Shown here in pieces: positions 35,170-47,300 of a stretch of 64,000 nucleotides of DNA. The stretch spans positions 2,942,392-3,006,391 of the forward strand of contig RQOL01000616.1 in the NCBI GenBank assembly GCA_013076295.1, written 5' to 3'. Made by a program: the position numbers and the translations under genes. Position 1 is the first letter of the stretch. The number at the start of each line of letters is the position of its first letter. The DNA is from Sanderia malayensis. Lineage: Eukaryota; Cnidaria; Scyphozoa; Semaeostomeae; Pelagiidae. The notes below the pieces were generated by a model. The model had not been told where the DNA came from, did no database searches, and worked only from the letters and a program-made list of their open reading frames with translations.

Positions 35170-35481
35170 AATTTATTATGATTATTTGTAATTTCATTCA
35201 ATTGTATTTCTATTGCACCGTTTTTGTATAATATTCATAAGAACATTTCAAGTTACATGAACATGTTTAATATTTCCCAAAACCTTAACTGTATCTATAT
35301 ATCGACATATTCTTGGTTACTTTTTTGTATTTAAGATTACGATTATAATCATTTTTTTTTTATATTCTTTGCATTCATTGCACACCAATGGTTCGTAAAT
35401 TGTTGATATTTGTCCCCAGTGACGTCATTCTTTTTTGTTTTTCTCGACATCAAGCTGAGGCTGGGACAGTAAATATTAAAT
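35170..35481. other. Gap between SGCB and the CRAL-TRIO gene
   Basis: SGCB 3' UTR and the promoter of the next gene. It contains a CRE-like tgacgtcat at about 35420-35428, close upstream of the CRAL-TRIO start. Nothing else is evident. Confidence 0.45.
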
Positions 35482-37265
35482 ATGGCGGTTGATGGTGCAA
35501 AGACGGCAGCATGTATTCACCATAAATATTCCATTAAAAAGGCCTCTTACAAAGACGAAGATTTAAAGAAATTACAAGAGCTAATTGAGGTAATGATTAG
35601 TCGATGCATTCTTTATTTTTCTATTTTAGAGTATGTTTGCTTTGGCTGTACAATATTGTAACGGTTCAATATCATCAGGCCCCCGCACGCAGAGAAAAGC
35701 TAAGCAGAGCTTTACCAGACTCGCGCGTGCAGGGGAAATGGTGGGCGCTGGAAGAATTTTGAGGCAAACTTTCAATTTCAATGAATAATATTAGAGCTAG
35801 CTTTTAACAATGTTAAAATGAGTGCTGCCTACGTGATTTTAAAACCAAAGGACTCTGCTGAAGCACTTAGCAGACGCTTCGCTGCGCAGCAGCAGTCACA
35901 ACAAAATCACAAGGGCACAATGCTGCCTCCGCACAGTCAAGGCAAGCGACAATTGTTTTGCAATGGAACCTCCATATAGCGGACTTATTGGGATGAATAA
36001 TTGAGGTTCCAGTGTACTTTGTCGTGCAATCAAATGCGCGTGCACGAGAAAGGCATAAACTCGTATGCGCTGACCATAAGCTTGTCCCAACTCGAACTGT
36101 CGAGGCTCTCTCTTCAAAAAATGGGATGCCGATGACCTGTCAAGCATCCACTTATAACTTGAGGGTTTGTGAACGCAAGCTGTACCCACCCCGTCGTTAC
36201 ACAGAACACTTACTTGTTAGGCTTACTTGTTCTGAAGTGGGCTTGTTTCTTAAATTGTATGATTTCTTTTTAGCCATTTTTTATTTCAAACAAAGAAAAG
36301 GTGTGAAACGTAACCATCAATATTTCAATTTTCAATTTTTCTATTTAATGTATTATACTGTATCCATCTTTGTCTCGATTTAAAAAATTTTCATGTTTTT
36401 TGTTAGCGACAAACCGTACATTGTTTGATGAGATTTTTAAAAGCGAATTTAACGCCCGAAGATGCATGTAGTGCATTGATAAGATATACGGAATGGAGAG
36501 AGAAGTACAATGTTGATTCGTTGAGAGAAGATGATCCAGATATTATTAAAGAACATGCTATTGGTAGAGTTTTAGTTTTAGAAGACAACGATCATGATGG
36601 TCGACCTGTGGTTATTATTGATGTTAGGCATCACGACCCATCAACGAGGGATATGCATTCTCTGACCAAATATACTGTTTTTATGCTCGTAAATATATTT
36701 CTAATTATTTCTTTTAATTGCTTGTCTTAGCTTATAATTGAATACTAATCTTAGTCTTGTTCTTTATGTTTCCAAAGGAGCTACTGTCTTCCAAATGTAA
36801 TGATGATATTATCGACAATTTTTGCATTATTTTGGATTTAGGTGTAAGTATATTATTACACTATCCACTTTTGGCTCTTTTGTTATATATCAACCTTTGA
36901 CTGTCGCACACTAAATGTGGCATTTATTCCCTAAGGGATTTTCCTTAAGTAACATGGATTACACACATGCAAAGCGAATCATTTGGATTATGCAGAATTG
37001 CTACCCAGAAAGACTTGGTGTTTGTTTGATCGTCAACTCCCCTTGGATTTTCTACGGATGCTGGTCAATTATCAAACTATGGTAAAGATTTATCATAATC
37101 AATCATTGAGTTTCTCATTGCGAAGATTTGTTTTCGCATGTGTTAAGGATTAATATCTTTTCTCCCAGGTTAAACGAGGTCACTGTGAGCAAAATTGTAT
37201 TCATTCAAAATAAGGAAGATTTGGCTGATTTTATTAATATCGATAAACTGCCAAAAATTATTTAA
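35482..37265 (+). CDS. Small CRAL-TRIO (Sec14-type) lipid-binding protein
   Basis: Five exons: 35482-35589, 36407-36688, 36778-36843, 36936-37081 and 37169-37265; 699 nt, 232 aa. Residues ~37-75 look like the CRAL-TRIO N-terminal helical region (LMRFLKANLTPEDACSALIR, YTEWREKY). The lipid-binding core follows: GRPVVIIDVRHHDP, IDNFCIILDLGGFSLSNMD, AKRIIWIMQNCYPERLGVCL and NSPWIFYGCWSIIKLWL, then KIVFIQNKEDLADFI. This fold carries hydrophobic ligands such as phosphoinositides, tocopherol or retinal, but the ligand cannot be read from sequence. There is no GOLD or RhoGAP tail, so it is a single-domain member. The 817-bp first intron is rich in repeat-like sequence. I do not assign an orthologue. 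Confidence 0.85.
35640..36240. repeat. GC-richer repeat-like insert in CRAL-TRIO intron 1, with a pogo-like foldback
   Basis: Base composition rises abruptly (cccccgcacgcagagaaaag, tagcagacgcttcgctgcgc) inside an otherwise AT-rich gene. Positions ~35962-36013 form a short foldback, tggaacctcca against ttgaggttcca, resembling pogo/Tigger ends (CAGTGGAACCTC). It is likely a remnant mobile element, but borders and family are unresolved. Confidence 0.45.
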
Positions 37266-38053
37266 TAATCTTTATTAACCGAATTTAAATTATGTTATCA
37301 ATTATGTTTTATTATTACCTATTATTACTTATTTATTGTATTTATAGAAAATCGATAATAAGTTTTGCTTGTTCTAGCTAGTACTAAATACAATGAGCGA
37401 AAAATAAATAGCGTATTTTGACGATAAAAATTATTTCTTACCTGAATATCGACAACAAATTGCTTTGACATGACCTGTTGGGGAATAATTTAAACAAGTT
37501 TACCCATAGTTTATTTGGAAATGCCTGTCAGAACCTCAAAAATTCTACCAAGCTTTCTTTCACTATTGTTAGAAGACTGGAAAACGTTACTACTTATTCA
37601 AGTGAGCAAACTTACATTTTTCACGTGTGCAAGTGTTTTATACTGAGAAGCCTGAGTAGATAATATGAGTCATCACATACGGCAGCACACATAGTTGCAC
37701 ACATAGGTCGTTATCAAACGACAACGACCTCGACAAATACGGGTCGAAATATCACTGTAAAATATTATTTTACTATATAAAACTATGTGTGCTGCCGTAT
37801 GTGATGACTCATATTATCTTGTTACTACACACTAGTAGAGATGACTTTAAAGATTAGAAGCCTGAGTACTACTATGTTTGTCTGAAAAGAAAACAAATAA
37901 CATGTCAAATATGGAAGCATTTAGACTATATATGGGCATAAAAAAGTACTAAGCCCCAGACAATGAAAAGCAATCCCTCCGTATAGGAAAAGGTGGGGGG
38001 CATTAAACGTGCATGCGAATAATATTCGCCACACGTGGTGGAAGTAAAACAAA
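37266..38053. other. Gap holding a foldback element, upstream of POLR1E
   Basis: CRAL-TRIO 3' UTR, then the foldback at 37658-37819 with flanking direct repeats, then the POLR1E promoter side. No other exon is supported. Confidence 0.5.
37658..37819. mobile_element. 162-bp foldback element with perfect 39-bp inverted arms
   Basis: The arms at 37658-37696 and 37781-37819 are exact reverse complements over 39 bp (outer end agataatatgagtcatcaca). The spacer holds a second small hairpin, ggtcgtt...aacgacc, at about 37707-37731. A 13-bp direct repeat, agaagcctgagta, lies at 37646-37658 and 37856-37868 around the element. There is no coding capacity. This is a MITE-like foldback whose superfamily I cannot name from the ends. 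Confidence 0.88.
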
Positions 38054-40563
38054 ATGCAAGCAAGAATAAAACGAGTAAATCTTGATTTTCAGGCCTCAAC
38101 TTGTCCAAAAATTGGTAGGCAACCTTTCTTAAACTTACCTTTCAGTTACGTGTTCTTAACACCTATGTTAATGTGCCTATAAGCGAGAACATCTATCCAT
38201 TTGGGGTTACTTTATTCTTTAGGCCCGTTTACCTATCAATGATTTTTATTCATTCATTCAGTACATTTTGAAAATGGATGTCTTAAAAATGATGCAGAAA
38301 ACGTTAAAAGAATGAAATTTGATCTTTATCAACAAAATTCCAATGAAGATTCAACGGCATTGAAACGTTTTCTGGTTTGTATCAAGTAGATCCATTCATG
38401 TACCTTGTTGTCCGTCCATTATCGTGTTGAAAACGCTCGATTTAAGCAGGAAGAATCAAACATTTATTATATTTCAGACGGCAGAATCAAAGAATATGAC
38501 CTACATAGGAAAAAAGAAAGAACAATTGTGCAAGTAAGCTGTCATTTCTTACCTCAAGACAACCTTTTTCGGTCAGGTTGAGTTGATGTGTTAACAAACA
38601 GCTGGGATGCGAACTAAACTGGTCTGGCTCGTAGTGGTTGATGTTCACGTGATGAGACCACCTTTCCTCGGAGGTCTAGAACACCCAATAACAGTAATTC
38701 ATTGAGACCATTCTAAATATCTAATGCCTCAATGGGCATCAACTGTATTATTTTATCAATACCAAAATTAATGATGGAAAACAGAACAATAAAAAATTAA
38801 ATTGATATGAAAGAATGATTATTGTTTTTCTCTTTAGTTATTACCTTGGAGTTTTTGATAGTGATACACAACAGTTAGAAATTCATCATGCAAATGTTTT
38901 CAATCTGCATCCTTCACTCATTGGTGAGTCTATTGTTAATCTCCAAAAAGAAACTGCACATTCTCTTTATTAATCTAATTTAAATATTTTTTAATTGCAG
39001 ATGATAACAATAAGATAACAGCTAAAGAGAACATTGATATCAAACAAGAAGAGTCATTTATTGAGAAGGTGATCAAAATAATAAGAAGACAGGTTTATGA
39101 TGCTCTTGGCAGATCTTATCATTGAGAGTAGTGTTAGGTTTTTATTGATAAAACATTTTATTCTTAGTCTGATAAGCTAGTGGAAGCATTTGGAAGCTCA
39201 AAACAAAAGCGTGCATTGTCTGCTAGAAAGAAAAACTTGGTTGACAAGAATGAATTAAACAGTAAAATAACTCAAGTGGCTGGAAAAGTTGAACTAGTTG
39301 AGTCAGAAGGTAAATATTCTGTATAGAATTGAATTTTTGGTTATTTTATCACTTTGTTTTTATGCAATGATGTTTGCTTCACTTTCATGTTTTTTTGGGC
39401 AACTGTCACATGGCAGTGAATGTTAATTATTCAACTATCATTTGGATTTTAGATGTTGGAAACAATGCTCTTACACCACCTATTAACCTTGAAGCATCTA
39501 CACCAGCACAACTTTACAACATCAAACATAGTATCCTTTTATTTTGTGTTAAACAGCATTACTCAATATTAACCCATTAATCAAAAAATGATAATCAAAT
39601 GCCCCTTGATTATGCAAAGTTATATCATCTGATGATCACAGTTGTTTGTTAAAGAAGTTGCACTTTTTACTGATCTCAAAAGTGATGTATTAAACAAATG
39701 GAAAAAAGAAAACATGTATGCCTTAATTCCCTACTCTCATTTTCATTGATTCTCTTTGTTGCCTGTGAATGGTGTAGTAACAAATAATTTTTCTTGTTTT
39801 TTTTGCAGGTATCCAGGATATATTTTACATCACTTGTCGACATTACCAGTAAGCTCTGATGCACGAAAGGAAAAGTCACTGAAATTATTATATCTATCTT
39901 ATATGATTCGTTTTTTTAAACTTACTGCCGAGTGAGTTGAGAAAAAAAGGTAATATTGTTAATTCAAATTATTCTCTAGCATAAATATGTCAATTCCTTT
40001 GTTCAAAAAAAATTTCCTCATCAATTAATTTCAAAAAATTTCCCATAGACATACTAGCTGATGTTCCTGAAGAAATAAAATACAAATTGCTGAATGAATT
40101 TTCATTGGAACGAGAAAGAAAAAGGTTTGATATCTACTGAAATCCATTATAGTGTAAAGATCGAAGGCTAAATTTTTTATTACCATCAATTTTTTCTTGT
40201 ATATTTCAGATTTTTTCCAAAAAGAATGAAGGATAAAGCTCTTTGCTATATTTTGGTACTTGCAATCATAATAGATGAGTTTACATTGGATTGCACTTTG
40301 TTAATGAAAGATCTGAAATTAGGTCCAGCAAGGTATAGTTGTATTTTTCTTATGATTTGATAATCATTTATCCAAATATAGCAATTATCGTGGATGTTTA
40401 ATATTGCACATATTTTTTTAGAATAAGTAACCATTTAAAAGCAATTGGCTGTGTTGTGGAAACAAAAAAACAAAAAAAGGACCCAAAACAACCAACGAAT
40501 ACAGCATCAGTGACTATAGCAACATTGAAAGTACCATTGCCAAAAAGTTTCCTTGATACATAG
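38054..40563 (+). CDS. POLR1E: RNA polymerase I subunit PAF53/RPA49
   Basis: Twelve exons: 38054-38114, 38262-38374, 38478-38533, 38838-38923, 39001-39068, 39168-39309, 39453-39530, 39655-39715, 39809-39949, 40049-40124, 40210-40332 and 40422-40563. They sum to 1147 nt; removing one T from the T7 run at 39911-39917 gives 1146 nt, 381 aa in frame. Landmarks: VHFENGCL, SKNMTYIGKKKEQLCNYYLG, VFDSDTQQLEIHHANVFNL, LVEAFGSSKQKRALSARKKN, YPGYILHHLSTLP, DKALCYILVLAIIIDEFTLD and LKLGPARISNHLKAIGCVV. PAF53 pairs with RPA34/PAF49 as a TFIIF-like module of Pol I in rDNA transcription. The first exon (MQARIKRVNLDFQAST) is chosen because its phase and donor fit; its sequence is poorly conserved. Confidence 0.87.
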
Positions 40564-40863
40564 AACTCTTATTTAATTTCTCATTGTTGGTTCTGTGAGA
40601 TTCCTCAGCATCCCAGAAAATTATAGACTAATGTTGAATGCAAATGAAAAAAGATGTACCTTACATTACAATTTTTCAATTGTGTTTCCATTTATGAAAA
40701 GTACCTTCACCTAACAATACAATAATAGGATATACATATTATTTCTAAGAGATGATTTAATGAAAACATAAACTAAACTAGACACATTACAAAGGAGAAA
40801 AAAGCAGTATATATGAAACCAAAACTTCTCTCTTAGAAATATGTCAAATGGTTACATGTTTGT

Positions 40864-43760
40864 TTAAGAAAATGTATCTTGCTCAATTGGTTTACCAACC
40901 CATTTACCATATCCTGTTCTTCTAAATGCTGGAAGAATGAACTTTTAGTCGACTGATAATGTTTTGCAGCATGTTTAGCTTCATGATAAGTGTTTACTTT
41001 CATATCTAAGCCTAATGCTTTCTCCACATCACGAAACTTTTTGAAAAATGAAGCTTTAGACAATCTTGATGGTGTTGAAACAAGTGTCTTACCAGTGATA
41101 GCATTGATAATCTCAACTGTATTTTGACCATAATACCAGTTATAGCTATTGTTTGGAGCTTTTGATGTATCTCTACCATCTGTACTTGGACAATGACCAA
41201 AGCTAGGTTTTACACACTTAAATGGAAGTGCATTCCCTACAAGTAGAGATCATAATTACTGAATTAATTATCAAAAATCATATTTAATAAATATGAGCAA
41301 CAAAGTAAATGAAGATATAGTGTTTACAACCTGTCTTCAAATAATTGTAACAATCTCCAATGATAATACCTTTTAAGTAAATTGGCTTAGGAAAAGACTT
41401 AAAAGTGATCCTTGTAACCCAAGTACATTCCATCTCAGGATCTTATCACTGCAAGACATTGTCAATAATCTTTCTCCTTCTAATATTCCATCAGTTGTTT
41501 GTACTTTATTTGATGGTACAGGCACTGTACCTAAAAGATAAGAGCCAGTTGAATATAAAAACCTATATGCAAATGGTTAGATAAAAGGTGCAAAGCAGAA
41601 TTTCACACAAATGGCTGCATACCTTGACCATTTTCAATTTTAGTTCTTAAAACACCAACAGTTTTATTCTTGGATGAGATAGATGTAGTGTTGTAAACTC
41701 TACCATCTCCACATGGAGCTGTATTTATGAACAGAAACAAATGCATATTTGATTTCAGTTGAAAGCAACCTGATTCTTCATCTTTTCCAAGCATGTATCT
41801 TTATTGTCAATTGCCAAGCATAATTGATCAAATAGAAATTGTCTCAAACCACGGCAAGCAATAATCTCAGCATGACAATCATTGATCACATGACCTGCAT
41901 TGTTGATACTACTTCCACCAATGCATTTTGTTCCGGTTCCAATACTTATCACTTCAAAGCAATCTGTCAAAGTTTCATTTATTGACTTAGCCATAACAAT
42001 AGCGGCTGAGACTTTATGTGGGGTATCTGAATGGAAAACTTGCGAGAATTTCTTCATTACTGCTTCATATATCTTTGCAGAATAACTATTGTCAATATCT
42101 GTTGTATGGTCGATGCTTGGCATTGAATCTTCAATATTCACATTGTCTTTTATATTGTAAAAGGCATCAAGAACCTTTGATGCAGCACAATTTTTGCTGA
42201 TTTTTTGTTGGACCAACTCCTTCAAAAATACTCTTTCCAAATTCTACATAAACTGTAAAAGTTGATCTGTTTCCTTCCAACTGCTCTGAGATCGAGTATT
42301 CTAACCCTGGATGAAGTTCATTCAATAAGCTAATAGAATTCTTTTGCATATTCAATTTAGGAGATTCTTTTTCTTCTTTCACATCAATTTCCATTTTTCT
42401 TGGATCTTCTTCATTCTCACAACTTGTCCCCTCAAGCGCCAATTTCCAGTTTGCTGGATCGATTTGATGAATATCTTGAAAAATATTCACAGCAAGAGTA
42501 AGTTTGGCTTTGCGCTTAGATGATGCTGTAGCAGTGTAAGACTTTCCATTAACTTCCACATTAATTACAAACATCTGTCCATGTTCATCAGAGACTTGTT
42601 CTTCAATGTATTCAATATTCTGATAATATTCATGAAGCATTTGAACTGGGTGCTTTCCTGTATCAATTTGCTTATCTTCAACCATTACTTCATCAGGATG
42701 CATCTTACGGTAATCCTTGCATGCTTCTTTGATACTTGACACTTGGCTTTGTCCTTCTCTTCGTCCAATGCCTTATATTCTTTACCATGCAGTTTAAGTG
42801 TTACTTCCCAAACAGAATTATCATTACCTGCAGTCTTGACTTCATTAAACTCGTATACTGCATTTGGATCAAGTTGCTTCACTTGAGTAAATGGATGTTT
42901 TTTAGTTAATGCTACATTTTCCTTTCTAATGTTTGACTTGAAATCTCTAAATACTTTGATACCATATACTGCAGAGAGAACTGATTTTGCTAATTCATAT
43001 TTAGCATGTCTTTTACCTGCACCTGTACCTGAATATAAGTTACCATTAATTTCCACTTGGCATGAGTATGTAACAGTTGAGCCAGTATGAATCCATGTAA
43101 GCTGTTTATTAATATCAGGAAAGAGTTCATGTAACACCATGCTTGGGAATTCAGCTGCAGTTTGTAGATTCAGTTTCACCTTCCTTGACTGAGGAGAATG
43201 GCCAGAAGAAGGTGGGCAAACATCCCTTCTGCAGGTAAAAATCTTGGTTTCATATTTTGCTCAAAATGAAAGTTTGTATCATCAAAACTCACGTCATCTG
43301 ATGAGAAATCTAAATTAGATCCGCGGGAAGAAGCATCAAACTGAAATGGTCCAAAGTTATTTTGGATCTCAATGTCGGTTTCTTCTTGCTTGAACTCTAG
43401 ATTATACTTGATTAGGCATTGTTTCGCTGCTTCAACTTTTGCCTTTTTCTTAGAAGTGCCACTCCCAGAGAATATGTCATTGTTGTAAACAAATGAAACA
43501 GAAAAGCCATTTGGATCGTCTTCATTTTTATCGATTCGAACTCTACTCTACCAATTTTTCATTTAATACCTGAAGAGGGGTCTTTTCAGAAAGGGGCTGC
43601 TTGAAATGTTTTGGGTTCCCAAATGAATCGAAACTATGTTTGCGTTTGTGCTTCTTTGCACATGATGGGCCTTGTTCGAAGTTCAGGCCTAAATTTCCTT
43701 GATTCTGTGGTGCTTCGGCAGCTTGCTGTAGGCTGTATAAGGTTCCATTGCAAATACTTC
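40864..43760 (-). pseudogene. ADAR: ADAR-type adenosine deaminase locus with about five dsRBDs and multiple frame breaks
   Basis: On the minus strand the locus encodes dsRNA-binding domains at about 43.60-43.42 kb (SGSGTSKKKAKVEAAKQCLI), 43.15-42.96 (SMVLHELFP...YSGTGAGKRHAKYELAKS), 42.90-42.70 (weaker), 42.66-42.46 (VQMLHEYYQ...YTATASSKRKAKLTLA) and 42.33-42.17 (SLLNELHPGLEYSISEQ). An ADAR deaminase domain follows, with Zn/catalytic motifs NDCHAEIIACRGLRQFL, NTAPCGDGRVYN and [17 protein letters not shown], and the end GYGKWVGKP. It would edit A to I in dsRNA. Frame breaks are inferred near 43546, 43215, 42744, 42203, 41796, 41395 and 40934. Most need a single missing base, while coding similarity continues on both sides. 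Splice sites in the 3' part look intact (introns ~41533-41605 and ~41237-41331). It is either a recent pseudogene or a functional gene with assembly errors; the type given is provisional. The N-terminus is unresolved. Confidence 0.8.
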
Positions 43761-44324
43761 ATCGCAGTAAAAACAATAATATAACATCAAGCAAAACAAA
43801 TCAAGTCACGGCAGCGTAATGTGCAAAAGAAAACGAAGAAAATTACAAAATCTTGGTAGAGATAATTCACGTGTTAAATTCACTTCACTTCAGGTTCAGA
43901 CTCGACAGATGCAATCCGTCTCCCTCCCCCTCTCCCAGAAGATCACATTGAACAGAACACTTGATAACGTCCAATCATCTTGCCTGCCTCGAAAGGGCAA
44001 ACATGATTGGACAAATGGAGTTCACTTATGCAGAATGGCATTGCATAATAATCATCGATTATCATATTCCAGTGGCCAAATAATGACTACCATTGAAAAG
44101 ATTGAGCTACTAGAAAAAACGTCTATTGTAAAACATCTATTGCAAACAAGTGTAACATTTCACCGAAAAGAAAGAAATTATGAAATTAATAATAGAAAAT
44201 ATGCAAACATTGCAAACATTACGTGTTAACTATTTAAACTTAGATACATTAGGAAAATATGAAATGATGTAAGAAAATATAAGAAAAAATTAAAACAAAT
44301 CAATCTATACTAACTTGGAAGAAT
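43761..44324. other. Region upstream of the ADAR locus with an unexplained 136-codon plus-strand frame
   Basis: An ATG-started frame runs 43819-44229 on the plus strand (starts MCKRKRRKLQNLGRD; Lys/Arg-, Ser- and Thr-rich; 136 aa). It has no recognisable domain and no splice context that I can judge. It may be chance, or overlap the ADAR 5' UTR and promoter, or be a small gene. No Z-alpha domain could be seen on the minus strand here. Confidence 0.3.
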
Positions 44325-47300
44325 TTATCGGCCAGATTCATAGCCAGGAAACAACTTACTTAGCAAACTGCCCAAATTTATATTTACAGTAATATTTTTA
44401 TCAACATCTGATCTGCAAGCTGGACATGAAATAACACCAGCTTTGAAAGAGCGAGTTAAACAAGCCTAAAAAAATCACAAAATAATCAAACCACAATAAA
44501 AAATGTCGAAATTAAATCATTTTCAATGGCTATGAAATGGATATTTTGCATACCTGACAGGTATTATGTCCGCATTTTGTTGTTATAGGTTTGAAAACTA
44601 TTTCTTGACAACATAAGCACATGAACCTATCAGTTACAGCCTCGAGAAAACCCTTTGAACAAATATAAAACATTTCAATTTGTCGTAATTCACATTATAA
44701 AGTAATTCATAATATTTTAATAATCTAATGGTAAATAGGCGTTTGATATTTATACCTTAAAACTGATGGCTTCTACCATAATGTCTTGCCATAGTTTGGT
44801 ATTATCTTCATCAAGTTTTATTGCTGACTTAATATCTTCTGGAAGTGAATACGGCTCCTTTTTCTTCTTGGAATTCGCACTCAAATTTTCGTCCAAATCT
44901 TGAGACAAAGAAGAGCATAAATACATATCTTCAAAATATCTTTAATAATTAAGCAAAGAACACGGTAAATAAATTACCTGCTGGTCTTTTTCTTTTACTT
45001 TTCTGGTTTTCTTTCGATGGTGTCGCTTTTGAGTTTTCCATTCCTTTTTTGGCTTGTGCTTCCAGGTATCCCTCAGGGTACTGAACAAAAACAAACGCTA
45101 GCTCAGATATCTACCAACGTCGGAAATTGCATACAAATAAGTAAATAAAAATAAGTGAAAACCTGAATTGATAATCCAAGCTCTTCGGTTAATTTTTTGC
45201 CCTTTTTAGACCATGGAGATGGTGTCTGAATCATAAATAGGTAAATAATAAATAAATAATAATAAAATAAATACGATAGTTTGTGTAAGCATCTGCATTT
45301 ACTATGAATAAAATTTATAAATGAGTTATATAGCATATCGTGTCGACAGACATTAAATTGAACAGAAATACTCACTGGATCATCTCTTCGAAGGAAATAT
45401 CTCCAAACAAGAAAGCCAGATTTTCCTTTTTCGGGCCAATACTTAACGATCTTAAACACGAAAAGACGTATTAAAAGACAAGTTGACAAATCAAAAAAGC
45501 AAACTAAGTAACCATAAGAATGGATTAAAATAAAAAAGATTACCTTGTATATGCCGTCATATCTGACTCCTTCTTCTGGGGCAAACTTTGAATGTTTCTT
45601 AAATTTTGCGCTTCGCATCTGCACATCGAGAAAAGATAACAATAAATAACGGAAACATATTAAGAGTACAGAGATTAATTCGTCAGAAACAAAAATCGAA
45701 AGGATACTTACAACTCTGACTGGTTTTCCTTCCTTCCAGTCAGTGGACTCAGCTCCATTTTTATCATCAATGTTTGCATTACAATTCTTTGCAAGTGCCC
45801 TGACAAACAAAATGCAGCAAATGAATTAATAATAATAATTTTAATATGAAACTGCACGATGATTACAGGCTGAACATAATTACTTGTTCATTTTGGCTAA
45901 TTTCTGATCACTGGATTGCTCAGCAGTTCTTCTATTTCCTGATAAATCTCTTCCCCCACTTCCAGTATAATAAAATTCATCTCCATCATCCTATGACACA
46001 AATATTGTATTGCATTTATTATAATATACAGAACATAAAAAACTAAAGAAGGTCAAAATACATAGCGTATATAACGTTGTCCTTCATACTTACATGATCA
46101 TCTTCATAGCCACCTGCTAATACAATTGAATATGCTCCTTCGTTTTCTCTGCCATGAATTCCACTGACATGTGGTCGATGTACTCCAGCTTCGCTTGCCT
46201 GAAGACAATTATCAACATCAAAAGCATAATCATAGGATGTCAACTCGATAAAAAACAATAAATATATTTAATCAAACTAGCCTGAAGTCGAAATTTCCAA
46301 GTAGAGCCAACTGGTACTCCAGGAATTGGACCAAAATGATTTGATGGTACAAGTGTACAAACTTTGGTTCTTCCAACACAAGCCATGCCCTGATAAATTC
46401 AATCAATATCGTCATTCACCATAAAAGTAAAACGAAATTAATAGAATTAGAAAACAAAAAAAATGAATTACCTTTCCCCAATCTCGATTAGTGTTTCCCT
46501 GGGATGACGCCATTTTCTGCTTCTTTTTGCTTACTTTTAATTTCTCTCCAATACGTACAATCTATGGGATGCAAATTTGGTATTGACATCTGAGGTATTA
46601 CGTAACATCATGAGTCGTAAAATAATACAAATTAAATGAAACGATATACCTCAGTAGGGTCATTTCTACACAATGAACAATACCTGAAATAAACATGTTG
46701 CAATGAAAAGTTACAAAGAAGCATACAAGTGTAAGCTATATGAAATAAAACCAAATGACATGAATCGCAAGTTACCACTCATCCTCTTCCGGCAATTTTT
46801 CCAACGGTGGATCCATGCAAGACAAATGATATGCCATATCACATTCATCGCAAATTATTTGATTCTCTGGCTCATGCTTACCACCGCACTAAATGAAAAT
46901 CATAGTTCACAAATAAATGTTGAACTGAAGGTAGCCACGGTTAGCGAAATAGTTAATTAATAGAGTCAGCTGAGGAAATCGTCCTTAATACACTTACAAT
47001 GTGGCATGAGCATTCCTTGCATAATTTACTTGAATCATCTTTGCAATGCGAACAATGTGGCGCAACTTTACCTGCAGAAGAAACGTTTTTTATATGAAAA
47101 AGCCAAAGTTAATTACTGCTTAACATTGATTTAAAATATGAGGCTACGATACGAACATAAACTTTTTCCTAAGACACGCGCGCTCATTTGCAGACACAAG
47201 CGTTAAACGTTAGTAGAAGAAAACTTCAATTCAATCGTATTTTAATAAATAAAAATAAAAATTAATTTCTTACGTCTTTCAGGACATTGATCTGCGGAAT

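Noticed and set aside
38054..40563. RNA polymerase III subunit POLR3F
   Set aside because: The EAFGSSKQKRALSARKKN block and overall motif order match the Pol I subunit PAF53/RPA49 instead.
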